Part shown: one piece after another, positions 1 through 7,450 of the stretch
How positions within the stretch are numbered: the stretch's first letter is position 1
Layout: the number at the start of each line of letters is the position of its first letter
Source: DASZUK01 sp035547695
GTDB taxonomy: Bacteria > Actinomycetota > Acidimicrobiia > Acidimicrobiales > RAAP-2
Direction of reading: 5' to 3'
Length of the DNA stretch: 64,000 nucleotides
NCBI GenBank assembly: GCA_035547695.1
Contig: DASZUK010000062.1
Span: 1 to 64,000, forward strand
The notes under the pieces: generated by a model
Told to the model about the DNA's origin: nothing
The model's input: only the letters and a program-made list of their open reading frames with translations
Databases searched by the model: none
Translations under genes and position numbers: made by a program

Positions 1-107
1 CCGTCCAGCAGCTCGGTGCGGCGGGTCTCCCCGACGAACAGCCCGGCGTCGCCCATGCGGTGCCATTCGTCCACGGTGAAGGCGTGACGGACCACCATGG
101 CTCCCAT
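1..107 (-). CDS. Uma2-like family protein, N-terminal fragment
   Basis: The gene runs leftward out of the window, so only the first ~35 residues are visible. They read MGAMVVRHAFTVDEWHRMGD and later TRRTELLDG. The FTVDEWHRM opening followed by a 'hELLDGE'-type strand is the start of the Uma2 (DUF820) family, putative restriction-fold nucleases common in actinobacteria and cyanobacteria. Two in-frame ATG codons (107 and 98) could start it. It is divergent from the B12-binding gene, and the space between them holds a perfect palindrome. Function cannot be judged from this fragment. Confidence 0.55.
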   Translation of the reverse strand, partial: MGAMVVRHAFTVDEWHRMGDAGLFVGETRRTELLD

Positions 108-157
108 CGTAGGGCCGGGTCCTCCCACCGTCCCTCCCACCACTCTTCCCACCACGT

Positions 158-209
158 GGACGTCTCCGCGGAGACGTCCCCGCGGCGACGTCCCCGGCGA
201 CGTCCCCGG
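158..209. promoter_or_regulatory. Palindrome and GACGTC repeats in divergent promoter region
   Basis: Positions 158-179 form a perfect 22-bp palindrome with half-site GGACGTCTCCG. It is followed by two exact copies of CGACGTCCCCGG at 186-197 and 198-209. The GACGTC core therefore recurs four times between the divergent Uma2-like and B12-binding genes. This suits a repressor operator or a strong hairpin; no regulator can be named. Confidence 0.45.
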
Positions 210-252
210 CAACTGGTGGGCCCGTCCGGCCAGGTCGTATCATCGGGGATCG

Positions 253-669
253 ATGAAGCGCCCGTACCGCGTGGTGGTGGCCAAGCCCGGCCTGGACGGC
301 CACGACCGAGGGGCCAAGGTCATCGCCCGGGCCCTCCGTGACGACGGGTTCGAGGTGGTGTACACCGGCCTCCACCAGACCCCGGAGCAGGTGGTCAGCG
401 CGGTGGTGCAGGAGGACGCCGACGCGGTCGGCCTGTCGCTGCTGTCCGGCGCCCACCTGACCCTGGTGCCCAGGGTCATCGAGGGACTGGCCGCGCAGGG
501 CCGCAGCGACGTGGTGGTGCTGGTGGGGGGCATCATCCCGGAGGACGACATCCCGAAGTTGAAGGCCCTCGGGGTGGCCGAGGTGTTCACCCCCGGCGCC
601 CCCCTGCCGTCCATCGGCCAGTGGCTGGCCGACGCCCTGGACCGCCGCGAGGAGGCCCTCGGGGTCTAG
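253..669 (+). CDS. Cobalamin B12-binding domain protein (methylmalonyl-CoA mutase C-terminal type)
   Basis: A 138-residue stand-alone cobalamin-binding domain of the methylmalonyl-CoA mutase family. The B12 signature is complete: GLDGHDRGAK near residues 13-22 supplies the D-x-H-x-x-G loop whose His is the lower cobalt ligand, SLLSG supplies the S-x-L strand, and VLVGGIIP supplies the GG turn. Such small subunits pair with a separate catalytic subunit to convert methylmalonyl-CoA (or an isobutyryl-type substrate) and succinyl-CoA, which fits its place just before sucCD. The ATG at 253 is chosen because homology begins there; a longer upstream reading is arginine/proline-rich shadow. A TATCAT box at 238-243 lies 9 nt before the ATG. 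The catalytic partner is not in the window, so the exact substrate is unknown. Confidence 0.85.
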   Translation: MKRPYRVVVAKPGLDGHDRGAKVIARALRDDGFEVVYTGLHQTPEQVVSAVVQEDADAVGLSLLSGAHLTLVPRVIEGLAAQGRSDVVVLVGGIIPEDDIPKLKALGVAEVFTPGAPLPSIGQWLADALDRREEALGV

Positions 670-780
670 CAGCACCCCAACCCACCCCATCCCCAACCAA
701 ACGGGGGCACGGTGCCGTCGACCGCCGCGGCCCGGACCCCCATCGAGCGATACGCGAGCAGTCCGACAGAGGAGGACCCA

Positions 781-1923
781 GTGGACCTGTACGAGTACCA
801 GGGCAAGCAGTACTTCGCCCGCTTCGGCATCCCCATCTCGGCCGGCGGCGTCGCCGACACGGTGGACGAAGCGGTGGCCCAGGCCGACGCGGCCGGCTAC
901 CCGGTGGTGGTGAAGGCCCAGGTCAAGGTCGGCGGCCGCGGCAAGGCCGGCGGGGTGAAGCTGGCCAACGACGCCGACGAGGTCCGCCTCCACGCCGGCA
1001 ACATCCTCGGCCTCGACATCAAGGGCCACATCGTCCACCGGCTCTGGATCGAGCACGCCTCGGACATCGCCAAGGAGTACTACGCCAGCTTCACCCTGGA
1101 CCGGCCCAACAAGCTGCACCTCGGCATGCTGTCGGCCGAGGGTGGCGTCGAGATCGAGGAGGTGGCGGCCACCAACCCCGACGCCATCGCCAAGCTGCAC
1201 GTCGACCCCACCAAGGGCCTGGACGAGGCCACCGCCCGTGAGTGGGTGGACCGGGCCGGCCTGGACGAGGAAGCCCGCGAGCAGGCCGCCGCCCTGCTGG
1301 TGAAGCTGTACACCTGCTACGTCGACGGCGACTGCGACCTGGCCGAGATCAACCCGCTGATCCTCACCCCCGAGGGCCGGGTCCACGCCCTCGACGCCAA
1401 GGTCACCCTGGACGACAACGCCAAGTTCCGCCACCCCGAATGGGAGGAGTACGCGGCCACCGAGACCGAGGACCCCCGGGAGCGGATGGCCAAGGAGAAG
1501 GGCCTCAACTACATCGGCCTGTCCGGCACCGTCGGCATCATCGCCAACGGCGCCGGCCTGGCCATGAGCACCCTCGACGTCGTCACCCAGGTCGGCGGCA
1601 CCGCCGCCAACTTCCTCGACATCGGCGGCGGCGCCAACGCCGACGTCATGGCCGCCGCCCTGGAGGTCATCAACGCCGACCCGGCCGTCAAGTCCATCCT
1701 CGTCAACATCTTCGGCGGCATCACCCGGGTCGACGAGGTGGCCAAGGGGGTCATCGAGGCCCTCGATCGGGTGGACCTGAAGTCCCCCATCGTGCTCCGG
1801 CTGGACGGCACCAACGCCGAGCAGGGCCGGGCCCTGCTGGCCCCGCACCTGTCCGACACCCTGCAGGCCGAGCCCACCATGCTGGACGCCGCCCGCCGCG
1901 CCGTGGCCCTGGCCGCCGGCTGA
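781..1923 (+). CDS. sucC: Succinate-CoA ligase (ADP-forming) beta subunit
   Basis: 380 residues, the usual length. With SucD it makes ATP (or GTP) from succinyl-CoA in the TCA cycle. The N-terminus MDLYEYQGKQYFARFGIP opens an ATP-grasp domain, with KAQVKVGGRGKAGGVK as the nucleotide-binding strand, DLAEINPLIL as the metal/phosphate-binding segment, and FLDIGGGAN with NIFGGITR in the C-terminal ligase domain. The GTG at 781 is preferred over an upstream ATG because GAGGAGG lies about 7 nt before it and family homology starts there. sucD follows after 40 bp, so the two are probably one transcript. Confidence 0.96.
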   Translation: MDLYEYQGKQYFARFGIPISAGGVADTVDEAVAQADAAGYPVVVKAQVKVGGRGKAGGVKLANDADEVRLHAGNILGLDIKGHIVHRLWIEHASDIAKEYYASFTLDRPNKLHLGMLSAEGGVEIEEVAATNPDAIAKLHVDPTKGLDEATAREWVDRAGLDEEAREQAAALLVKLYTCYVDGDCDLAEINPLILTPEGRVHALDAKVTLDDNAKFRHPEWEEYAATETEDPRERMAKEKGLNYIGLSGTVGIIANGAGLAMSTLDVVTQVGGTAANFLDIGGGANADVMAAALEVINADPAVKSILVNIFGGITRVDEVAKGVIEALDRVDLKSPIVLRLDGTNAEQGRALLAPHLSDTLQAEPTMLDAARRAVALAAG

Positions 1924-1963
1924 GCCCCACCACCCCGCACCCCCACCTGTACAAGGAGCGATC

Positions 1964-2854
1964 GTGAGCATCTTCGTCGACGAGACCACCACCGTGGTCG
2001 TCCAGGGCATCAGCCCCACCAGCCAGGGCCTGTACCACGGCCTGCGCAACCGGGCCTACGGCACCAAGGTGGTGGCCGGCACCAACCCCAAGCGGGGCGG
2101 TGAGGACATCGAGGGCATCCCCGTCTTCGCCTCCGTCAAGGAGGCCGTCGAGGCCACCGGGGCCACCGCCTCGTTCATCTCGGTGCCCCCCCCGCACGCC
2201 GCCGCCGCCATCCTGGAGGCCGCCGAGGCCGGCATCGCCTTCGTGGTGTGCATCACCGAGGGCATCCCGGCCCAGGACGAGGCCCTGACCTACAACCGGC
2301 TGGTCGAGGAGTTCCCCGGCACCCGGCTGCTCGGCCCCAACTGCCCCGGCATCATCTCCCCCGGGAAGTGCAACATCGGCATCACCTCCGGCGACATCGC
2401 CCTCCCCGGCGGCCCCGTCGGCATCGTCAGCCGCTCCGGCACCCTCACCTACCAGGCCCTCCACGAGCTGTCCCAGCAGGGCGTCGGCCAGACCACCTGC
2501 GTCGGCATCGGCGGTGACCCGGTCCCCGGCACCAACTTCATCGACTGCCTCGCCGCCTTCCAGGACGACCCCGACACCAAGGCCGTCATGATGATCGGCG
2601 AGATCGGCGGCTCCGAGGAGGAGCGGGCGGCCGAGTTCATCGCCGCCAACGTCACCAAGCCGGTGGTGTCCTACATCGCCGGCGTCACCGCCCCCCCGGG
2701 CCGCAAGATGGGCCACGCCGGCGCCATCATCTCCGGCTCCCAGGGCACCGCCCAGGCCAAGATGGCCGCCCTGTCCGCCGCCGGCGTCACCGTCGCCCAG
2801 AACCCCACCGAGGCCGGCATCAAGATGGTCGAGATCGTCAAGGACCTGGGCTGA
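1964..2854 (+). CDS. sucD: Succinate-CoA ligase alpha subunit
   Basis: 296 residues, full length. The alpha subunit binds CoA and carries the phosphohistidine intermediate. The CoA-binding Rossmann part includes VQGISPTSQGLYHG and GTNPKRGG; GPNCPGIISPG and SRSGTLTYQ follow; the active-site His lies in KMGHAGAIISG (near residue 251). The GTG start at 1964 has AAGGAG 7 nt upstream. It is the second gene of the sucCD pair. A short CTGGG/CCCAG hairpin overlaps its stop codon, probably too weak to terminate alone. Confidence 0.96.
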   Translation: MSIFVDETTTVVVQGISPTSQGLYHGLRNRAYGTKVVAGTNPKRGGEDIEGIPVFASVKEAVEATGATASFISVPPPHAAAAILEAAEAGIAFVVCITEGIPAQDEALTYNRLVEEFPGTRLLGPNCPGIISPGKCNIGITSGDIALPGGPVGIVSRSGTLTYQALHELSQQGVGQTTCVGIGGDPVPGTNFIDCLAAFQDDPDTKAVMMIGEIGGSEEERAAEFIAANVTKPVVSYIAGVTAPPGRKMGHAGAIISGSQGTAQAKMAALSAAGVTVAQNPTEAGIKMVEIVKDLG

Positions 2855-2883
2855 CCCAGCCCGGCCGCCCGGTCCCGCTCCAC

Positions 2884-2889
2884 TAGTTT
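2884..2889 (+). promoter_or_regulatory. -10 box of purN (leaderless)
   Basis: TAGTTT ends 6 nt before the GTG start of purN, so transcription would start on the first codon. It is one of a set of TANNNT boxes at this spacing in the window. No convincing -35 is seen. Confidence 0.5.
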
Positions 2890-2895
2890 GGGGGC

Positions 2896-3609
2896 GTGCG
2901 CGTGGCGGTCCTGGTCTCGGGGAGCGGAACCATCCTCGAAGCCATGCTGGACGCCGGGGTGCCGGTGGCCGTCGTCCTGTCCGACCGGCCCTGCCGCGGC
3001 CTGGAGGTGGCCACCTCGGCCGGGGTGGCCGCCGAGCTGGTGGACCGCCGCCGCTGGGGCGGGTTCACCAAGGACTTCGACCGGCCCGGCTACTCGGCCG
3101 AGGTGGCCCGGGTGCTCGCCGGCCCCACTTCCGACAACAGGGCCCCCGACCTGGTCGCCATGGCCGGCTTCGGCACCGTCCTGGACCAGCCGTTCCACGA
3201 CGCCTTCGGCGGCCGGGTGCTCAACACCCATCCCGCCCTCCTGCCGGCCTTCCCCGGCTGGCACGGCGTCGAGGACGCCCTCGCCGCCGGAGTCGCCGTG
3301 ACCGGCTGCACCGTGCACATCGCCACCCTCGACATGGACGCCGGGCCCATCCTGGCCCAGCAGTCCGTGCCGGTGCTGCCCGACGACACCGTCGACACCC
3401 TGCACGAGCGGATCAAAGAAGTGGAGCGGCGGCTCTACCCGGCCACCGTGCTGGCGGCGTTGGACGAGCTGGCCGCCACCGGCTCACTGGACCGGCTTGC
3501 TCGCCAGGCCGAGCAACAGGGCCTGCGGGAGCAGGCCGAGCACCAGGGCGTGCGAGAGCAGGCCGAGCAACAGGGCCTGCGGGAGCAGGCCGAGGAGGTA
3601 CGGACGTGA
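2896..3609 (+). CDS. purN: Phosphoribosylglycinamide formyltransferase
   Basis: GAR transformylase, the 10-formyl-tetrahydrofolate-dependent third step of purine synthesis. MRVAVLVSGSGTILEAML is the phosphate-binding start. RVLNTHPALLPAFPGWHGVE carries the catalytic Asn and His, and LDMDAGPILAQ the catalytic Asp. At 237 residues it is 30-40 longer than typical PurN. The extra part is a charged C-terminal tail of 9-residue repeats (AEQQGLREQ, AEHQGVREQ, AEQQGLREQ). The stop overlaps the purH GTG by 4 bp, indicating translational coupling. The catalytic core looks intact; the tail is probably a slippage product. Confidence 0.94.
   Translation: MRVAVLVSGSGTILEAMLDAGVPVAVVLSDRPCRGLEVATSAGVAAELVDRRRWGGFTKDFDRPGYSAEVARVLAGPTSDNRAPDLVAMAGFGTVLDQPFHDAFGGRVLNTHPALLPAFPGWHGVEDALAAGVAVTGCTVHIATLDMDAGPILAQQSVPVLPDDTVDTLHERIKEVERRLYPATVLAALDELAATGSLDRLARQAEQQGLREQAEHQGVREQAEQQGLREQAEEVRT
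3508..3588 (+). repeat. 27-bp coding minisatellite in the purN tail
   Basis: Three head-to-tail 27-bp units (3508-3534, 3535-3561, 3562-3588) each encode nine residues of the form AEQQGLREQ. Units 1 and 3 are identical. A partial fourth unit (GCCGAGGAG) follows. The array ends 21 bp before the overlapping stop/start with purH. Confidence 0.9.
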
Positions 3610-5156
3610 GGGCATTGCTGTCGGTCTACGACAAGACCGGCCTGGTGGACCTGGCCGGCGGCCTGGCCGACCTGGGGTGGGACCTGGTGGCCAGCGGCAA
3701 CACGTCCGCCGCCCTGGCCGGCGCCGGCATCCCCCACCGCCAGGTGGCCGAGGTGACCGGCTCCCCGGAGATGCTGGGCGGCCGGGTCAAGACCCTGCAC
3801 CCCCGCATCCACGGCGGCATCCTGGCCGACCGGGCCGTGCCGTCCCACGTCCAGGACCTGGCCGACCAGGGCATCGACCCCATCGACCTGGTCGTCTGCA
3901 ACCTGTACCCGTTCTCCTCCGACCCGTCGGTGGAGCTGATCGACGTCGGCGGACCCACCATGGTGCGGGCGGCGGCCAAGAACTTCGCCCACGTCGGCAT
4001 CGTCACCTCCCCTGCCGACTACGGCGTGGTCCTCGACGAGCTGCGGGCCACCGGCGCCCTGTCGGTCGCCACCCGGCACCGGCTGGCCCGGACCGCCTTC
4101 GCCCACACCGCGGCCTACGACGCCGCCATCGTGGCCTGGTTCGACGCCGGCGGCGCCCCCGGCGCCCCCGCCCCCGCCGCAGCCGAAGGGGCCGAAGCGG
4201 TGCTGCCGCCCACCATCCACCTCACCCTGGAGCGCGCCGACGTGCTGCGGTACGGGGAGAACCCCCACCAGCACGGCGCCCGGTACCGGCTGGCCGGGTC
4301 CCCCACCTGGTGGGACGACGTCGTCCAGCACGGCGGCAAGGAGCTGAGCTACCTCAACATCTTCGACGCCGACGCCGCCTGGCGGCTGGTCCACGAGCTG
4401 GCCGCCGACGGCGGCAACCCGGCGGTGGCCATCATCAAGCACGCCAACCCCTGCGGGGCGGCCGTCGCCGGCGACCTGGTCACCGCCTACCAGCGGGCCC
4501 TGGACAGCGACCCCACCTCGGCCTTCGGCGGCATCGTCGCCATCGGCGGCCCCGTGACCACCGCGGTGGCCGAGGCCATCGCCGCCGGCCCGCAGGCCGA
4601 CGTCGTCATCGCTCCGGGCTACGACCCCGACGCCCTGGCCCAGTTGACCGCCAAGCGCAAGGCCACCCGGCTGCTGTCCGCGCCGGCCCCCGACGCGGTC
4701 ACCCGGCAGGTCCGCAGCCTGGGGGCGTCGGTGCTGGTGCAGGAGGCCGACCGGTTCCTGGCCGAGCGGTCCGGCTGGCAGGTGGTCACCAAGGCCGCCC
4801 CCACCGAGGCGCAGTGGCGGGACCTGGTGCTGGCCTGGCGGGTCTGCGGCCGCACCACCTCCAACGCCATCGCCGTCGTCACCGACGGCCAGGCCGTCGG
4901 GGTGGGGGCCGGCCAGCAGTCCCGGGTGGTGGCCGCCGAGCTGGCCGTCACCAAGGCCGGCGACCGGGCCCGCGGCGGCGCCGGGGCCAGCGACGCCTTC
5001 TTCCCGTTCCCCGACGGCCTCGAGGTGCTCGGCCGGGCGGGGGTGGCGGCGGTGGTGCAGCCCGGCGGCTCCGTCCGGGACGGCGACGTCATCGCCGCCG
5101 CCGACGCCCTGGGCATCGCCATGGTCACCACTGGCGAGCGGCACTTCCGCCATTGA
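3606..5156 (+). CDS. purH: Bifunctional AICAR transformylase / IMP cyclohydrolase
   Basis: 516 residues, full length, performing the last two steps of IMP synthesis. The N-terminal MGS-like cyclohydrolase domain shows LSVYDKTGLVDLAGGL and GGRVKTLHPRIHGG (around residue 60). The AICAR transformylase domain shows RYGENPHQHGARY, ELSYLNIFDADAAW, IKHANPCGAAV and SAFGGIVA, with the transformylase Lys-His pair in IKHAN. The GTG start overlaps the purN stop (GTGA), giving purNH coupling. folD, which makes its formyl-THF cofactor, follows after 50 bp. Confidence 0.96.
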   Translation: MRALLSVYDKTGLVDLAGGLADLGWDLVASGNTSAALAGAGIPHRQVAEVTGSPEMLGGRVKTLHPRIHGGILADRAVPSHVQDLADQGIDPIDLVVCNLYPFSSDPSVELIDVGGPTMVRAAAKNFAHVGIVTSPADYGVVLDELRATGALSVATRHRLARTAFAHTAAYDAAIVAWFDAGGAPGAPAPAAAEGAEAVLPPTIHLTLERADVLRYGENPHQHGARYRLAGSPTWWDDVVQHGGKELSYLNIFDADAAWRLVHELAADGGNPAVAIIKHANPCGAAVAGDLVTAYQRALDSDPTSAFGGIVAIGGPVTTAVAEAIAAGPQADVVIAPGYDPDALAQLTAKRKATRLLSAPAPDAVTRQVRSLGASVLVQEADRFLAERSGWQVVTKAAPTEAQWRDLVLAWRVCGRTTSNAIAVVTDGQAVGVGAGQQSRVVAAELAVTKAGDRARGGAGASDAFFPFPDGLEVLGRAGVAAVVQPGGSVRDGDVIAAADALGIAMVTTGERHFRH

Positions 5157-5206
5157 CGACGGATGAGGGACGAACCGGTGCGGGACGAACGGGTGAGAGG
5201 ACAGCG

Positions 5207-6061
5207 ATGACGGCCATCCTGCTGGACGGCGAGCTGCTGGCCGCCCGCGTCCGGGCCGAGGTGGCCGACCGGGTGGCCCGGCTGCGGGCCGAGGGCGTCC
5301 AGGTCGGCCTGGGCACCGTCCTGGTCGGCGACGACGGGCCCAGCGCCCGGTACGTGGCCATGAAGCACGCCGACTGCGCCGAGGTCGGCATCGCCTCCTT
5401 CGACGACCGGCTGCCGGCCGACGCCACCCAGGCCGACGTGGAGGCGGTGGTGGCCCGGTTCAACGCCGACCCGGCCGTCCACGCCTACCTGGTCCAGCTC
5501 CCGCTGCCCGACGGCCTCGACGAGGAGCGGGTGCTGCTGGCCGTCGACCCCGCCAAGGACGTCGACGGGCTGCACCCCGTCAACCTCGGCAAGCTGGTCA
5601 TGGGGGCCCCCGGCCCGCTGCCGTGCACCCCGGCCGGCATCGTGGACCTGCTCCACGCCTTCGACGTCCCCGTCGAGGGCCGGCACGTCGTCATCATCGG
5701 CCGCGGCCTCACCATCGGCCGGCCGCTGGCCTTGTTGCTGGCCATGAAGCGGCCGGGCTGCAACGCCGCGGTGACCGTGGTGCACACCGGCGTCCCCAAC
5801 CTGGCCGACCTGGTCCGGGAGGGCGACGTGGTGGTCGCCGCCGCCGGCCGGGCCGGGCTGGTCACCCCGGACATGGTCAAGCCCGGCGCCGCCGTGGTGG
5901 GGGCCGGCACCAGTTGGGAAGGTCGCAAGCTGCTGTCCGACGTACAGGAGGAGGTGGCCGAAGTGGCCGGATGGATCACCCCCCGCATCGGCGGGGTCGG
6001 CCCCATGACCCGGGCCATGTTGCTGCGCAACGCGGTCCGGGCCGCGGAGCGGTCCCGATGA
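5207..6061 (+). CDS. folD: Methylenetetrahydrofolate dehydrogenase / cyclohydrolase
   Basis: 284 residues, standard length. It interconverts methylene-, methenyl- and 10-formyl-THF with NADP, supplying the formyl donor for the adjacent PurN and PurH. ARYVAMKHADCAEVGI holds the catalytic Tyr/Lys, VQLPLPDGLDE and DVDGLHPVNLGKL the folate pocket, and VVIIGRGLTIGRPLALLL the Rossmann loop (RGxTIGRP instead of RSxxVGxP, a variant common in actinobacteria). ATG 5207 follows a GAGAGGA stretch. The stop overlaps the next gene by 4 bp (ATGA). Confidence 0.95.
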   Translation: MTAILLDGELLAARVRAEVADRVARLRAEGVQVGLGTVLVGDDGPSARYVAMKHADCAEVGIASFDDRLPADATQADVEAVVARFNADPAVHAYLVQLPLPDGLDEERVLLAVDPAKDVDGLHPVNLGKLVMGAPGPLPCTPAGIVDLLHAFDVPVEGRHVVIIGRGLTIGRPLALLLAMKRPGCNAAVTVVHTGVPNLADLVREGDVVVAAAGRAGLVTPDMVKPGAAVVGAGTSWEGRKLLSDVQEEVAEVAGWITPRIGGVGPMTRAMLLRNAVRAAERSR

Positions 6062-6450
6062 CCCCCGACGAGCCCCCCGGCGGGGGGGAGTGGCGGGCCC
6101 GGGAGCACGACGAGCGGCCGTGGGGGTCGTACACCGTGCTGGACGACCAGGCCCACGACCACAAGGTCAAGCGGATCGTGGTCAAGCCCGGGAAGCGGCT
6201 CAGCTACCAGCAGCACGCCCGCCGGGCCGAGCACTGGTTCATCGTCAGCGGCCACGGCGTCGTCACCGTCGACGGCTCCGCCGTGCCGGTGGCCGCCGGC
6301 CACGCCGTCGACGTCCCGGTCGGCGCCGCCCACCGGATCGAGAACACCGGGGACACCGACCTGGTGTTCGTCGAGGTGCAGCACGGCGACTACTTCGGGG
6401 AGGACGACATCGTCCGGCTCGAGGACGACTTCGGCCGGGCCGGGGACTGA
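6058..6450 (+). CDS. Cupin, mannose-6-phosphate isomerase type II-like
   Basis: A 130-residue single-domain cupin. It matches the C-terminal isomerase domain of AlgA/ManC proteins: ERPWGSYTVLDD, then VKRIVVKPGKRLSYQQHARRAEHW, HGVVTVDG, VPVGAAHRIENTGD and FVEVQHGDYFGEDDIVR. The Q-H-x(n)-E-H pattern in QQHARRAEHW is the likely metal-binding set. Full ManC proteins carry an N-terminal GDP-mannose pyrophosphorylase domain that is absent here, so it is either a stand-alone phosphomannose isomerase or another sugar-binding cupin. It is coupled to folD by ATGA overlap. Confidence 0.82.
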   Translation: MTPDEPPGGGEWRAREHDERPWGSYTVLDDQAHDHKVKRIVVKPGKRLSYQQHARRAEHWFIVSGHGVVTVDGSAVPVAAGHAVDVPVGAAHRIENTGDTDLVFVEVQHGDYFGEDDIVRLEDDFGRAGD

Positions 6451-6522
6451 CGTCGGCCGGGCCGGCCGGCACCGGCCGTCCCGGCGGCGGGCCCGGCAGC
6501 CGGCCGCCGCCAGGGCCCCAAC

Positions 6523-6528
6523 TACCAT
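6523..6528 (+). promoter_or_regulatory. -10 box of metF (leaderless)
   Basis: TACCAT ends 8 nt before the metF GTG and no Shine-Dalgarno is visible between them, which is expected for a leaderless mRNA. Confidence 0.45.
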
Positions 6529-6536
6529 TGGGTGCC

Positions 6537-7415
6537 GTGACCAAGATCGCCGACCTGCTGGCGGCCGGGCGGACCTACTCGTTCGAGTTCTTCCCCCCCA
6601 AGACCGACGCCGAGCTGGCCACCCTGGCCCACACCCTCCGCGACCTGGAGCCGCTGGAGCCGTCGTTCGTGTCCGTCACCTACCGCGGCGGCCGGGTGTC
6701 CCGGCAGCGCACCTACGACCTGGTCACCGGCGTGCTGCACACCACCTCCCTGGTGCCCATGGCCCACCTCATCTGCGTGGCCCACACCCGGTTGGAGTTG
6801 GCCGACATCCTGGTGGACTACCGCAAGGCCGGGGTGGAGAACCTGATGGCGCTCGGCGGGGACCCGCCGGAGGACCCGGCCGACGGGCCCGGCGAGCTGG
6901 CCTACGCCGTCGAGCTGGTGGAGCTGGCCCGGGCCATCGGCGGGTTCTCCATCGGCGTCGCCGCCCACCCCGCCGGCCACCCGTCGTCGCCGAACATGGC
7001 CGCCGACCGGGACCACCTGGCCGTCAAGCTGGCCCTGGCCGACTTCGCGGTGACCCAGTTCTTCTTCGAGGCCGACGAGTACACCGGCCTGGTGGCCGAC
7101 CTGGCCGACCGCGGCATCCGCAAGCCGGTCCTGCCCGGCATCATGCCGGTCACCTCCCTGACGTCCATCCCCCGCATGGCCGTCATGGGCGCCCCGGTGC
7201 CGGACTGGGCGGTCCGCCGGCTACAGGCCGCCGACGAGCGCGGCGGCGCCGACGCCGTCCGCCGGGAGGGCATCGCCCTGGCCACCGAGCTGTGCCGGGC
7301 CCTGCTCGACGCCGGGGCCCCCGGCCTGCACTTCTACACCCTCAACCGGTCCACCGCGACCCGCGAGATCTACCGGGCCCTCGGCCTCGCCCCCGAGCTG
7401 ACGGCCGCCGGGTAG
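6537..7415 (+). CDS. metF: 5,10-Methylenetetrahydrofolate reductase
   Basis: 292 residues. It reduces methylene-THF to methyl-THF with FAD, for methionine synthesis. The TIM-barrel motifs are present: YSFEFFPPKTDAE at the start, PSFVSVTYRGG, LMALGGDPPEDP for FAD binding, GVAAHPAGHPSS, ADFAVTQFFFEADEY and LPGIMPVTS. GTG 6537 is chosen from homology and from the TACCAT box just upstream. It continues the folate-metabolism cluster on the same strand. An upstream in-frame extension is arginine-rich and not coding-like. Confidence 0.95.
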   Translation: MTKIADLLAAGRTYSFEFFPPKTDAELATLAHTLRDLEPLEPSFVSVTYRGGRVSRQRTYDLVTGVLHTTSLVPMAHLICVAHTRLELADILVDYRKAGVENLMALGGDPPEDPADGPGELAYAVELVELARAIGGFSIGVAAHPAGHPSSPNMAADRDHLAVKLALADFAVTQFFFEADEYTGLVADLADRGIRKPVLPGIMPVTSLTSIPRMAVMGAPVPDWAVRRLQAADERGGADAVRREGIALATELCRALLDAGAPGLHFYTLNRSTATREIYRALGLAPELTAAG

Positions 7416-7450
7416 CGGGGCGCCATGCAGGGAGCCCACGGGGAGGGCCG

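Noticed and set aside
3435..5153. Minus-strand open frame of 570 codons opposite purH
   Set aside because: Gly/Val/Asp/His-rich shadow of purH with no motifs.
6451..6536. SAM or cobalamin riboswitch before metF
   Set aside because: The gap is 86 bp and a TACCAT box lies 8 nt before the start, leaving no room for an aptamer.
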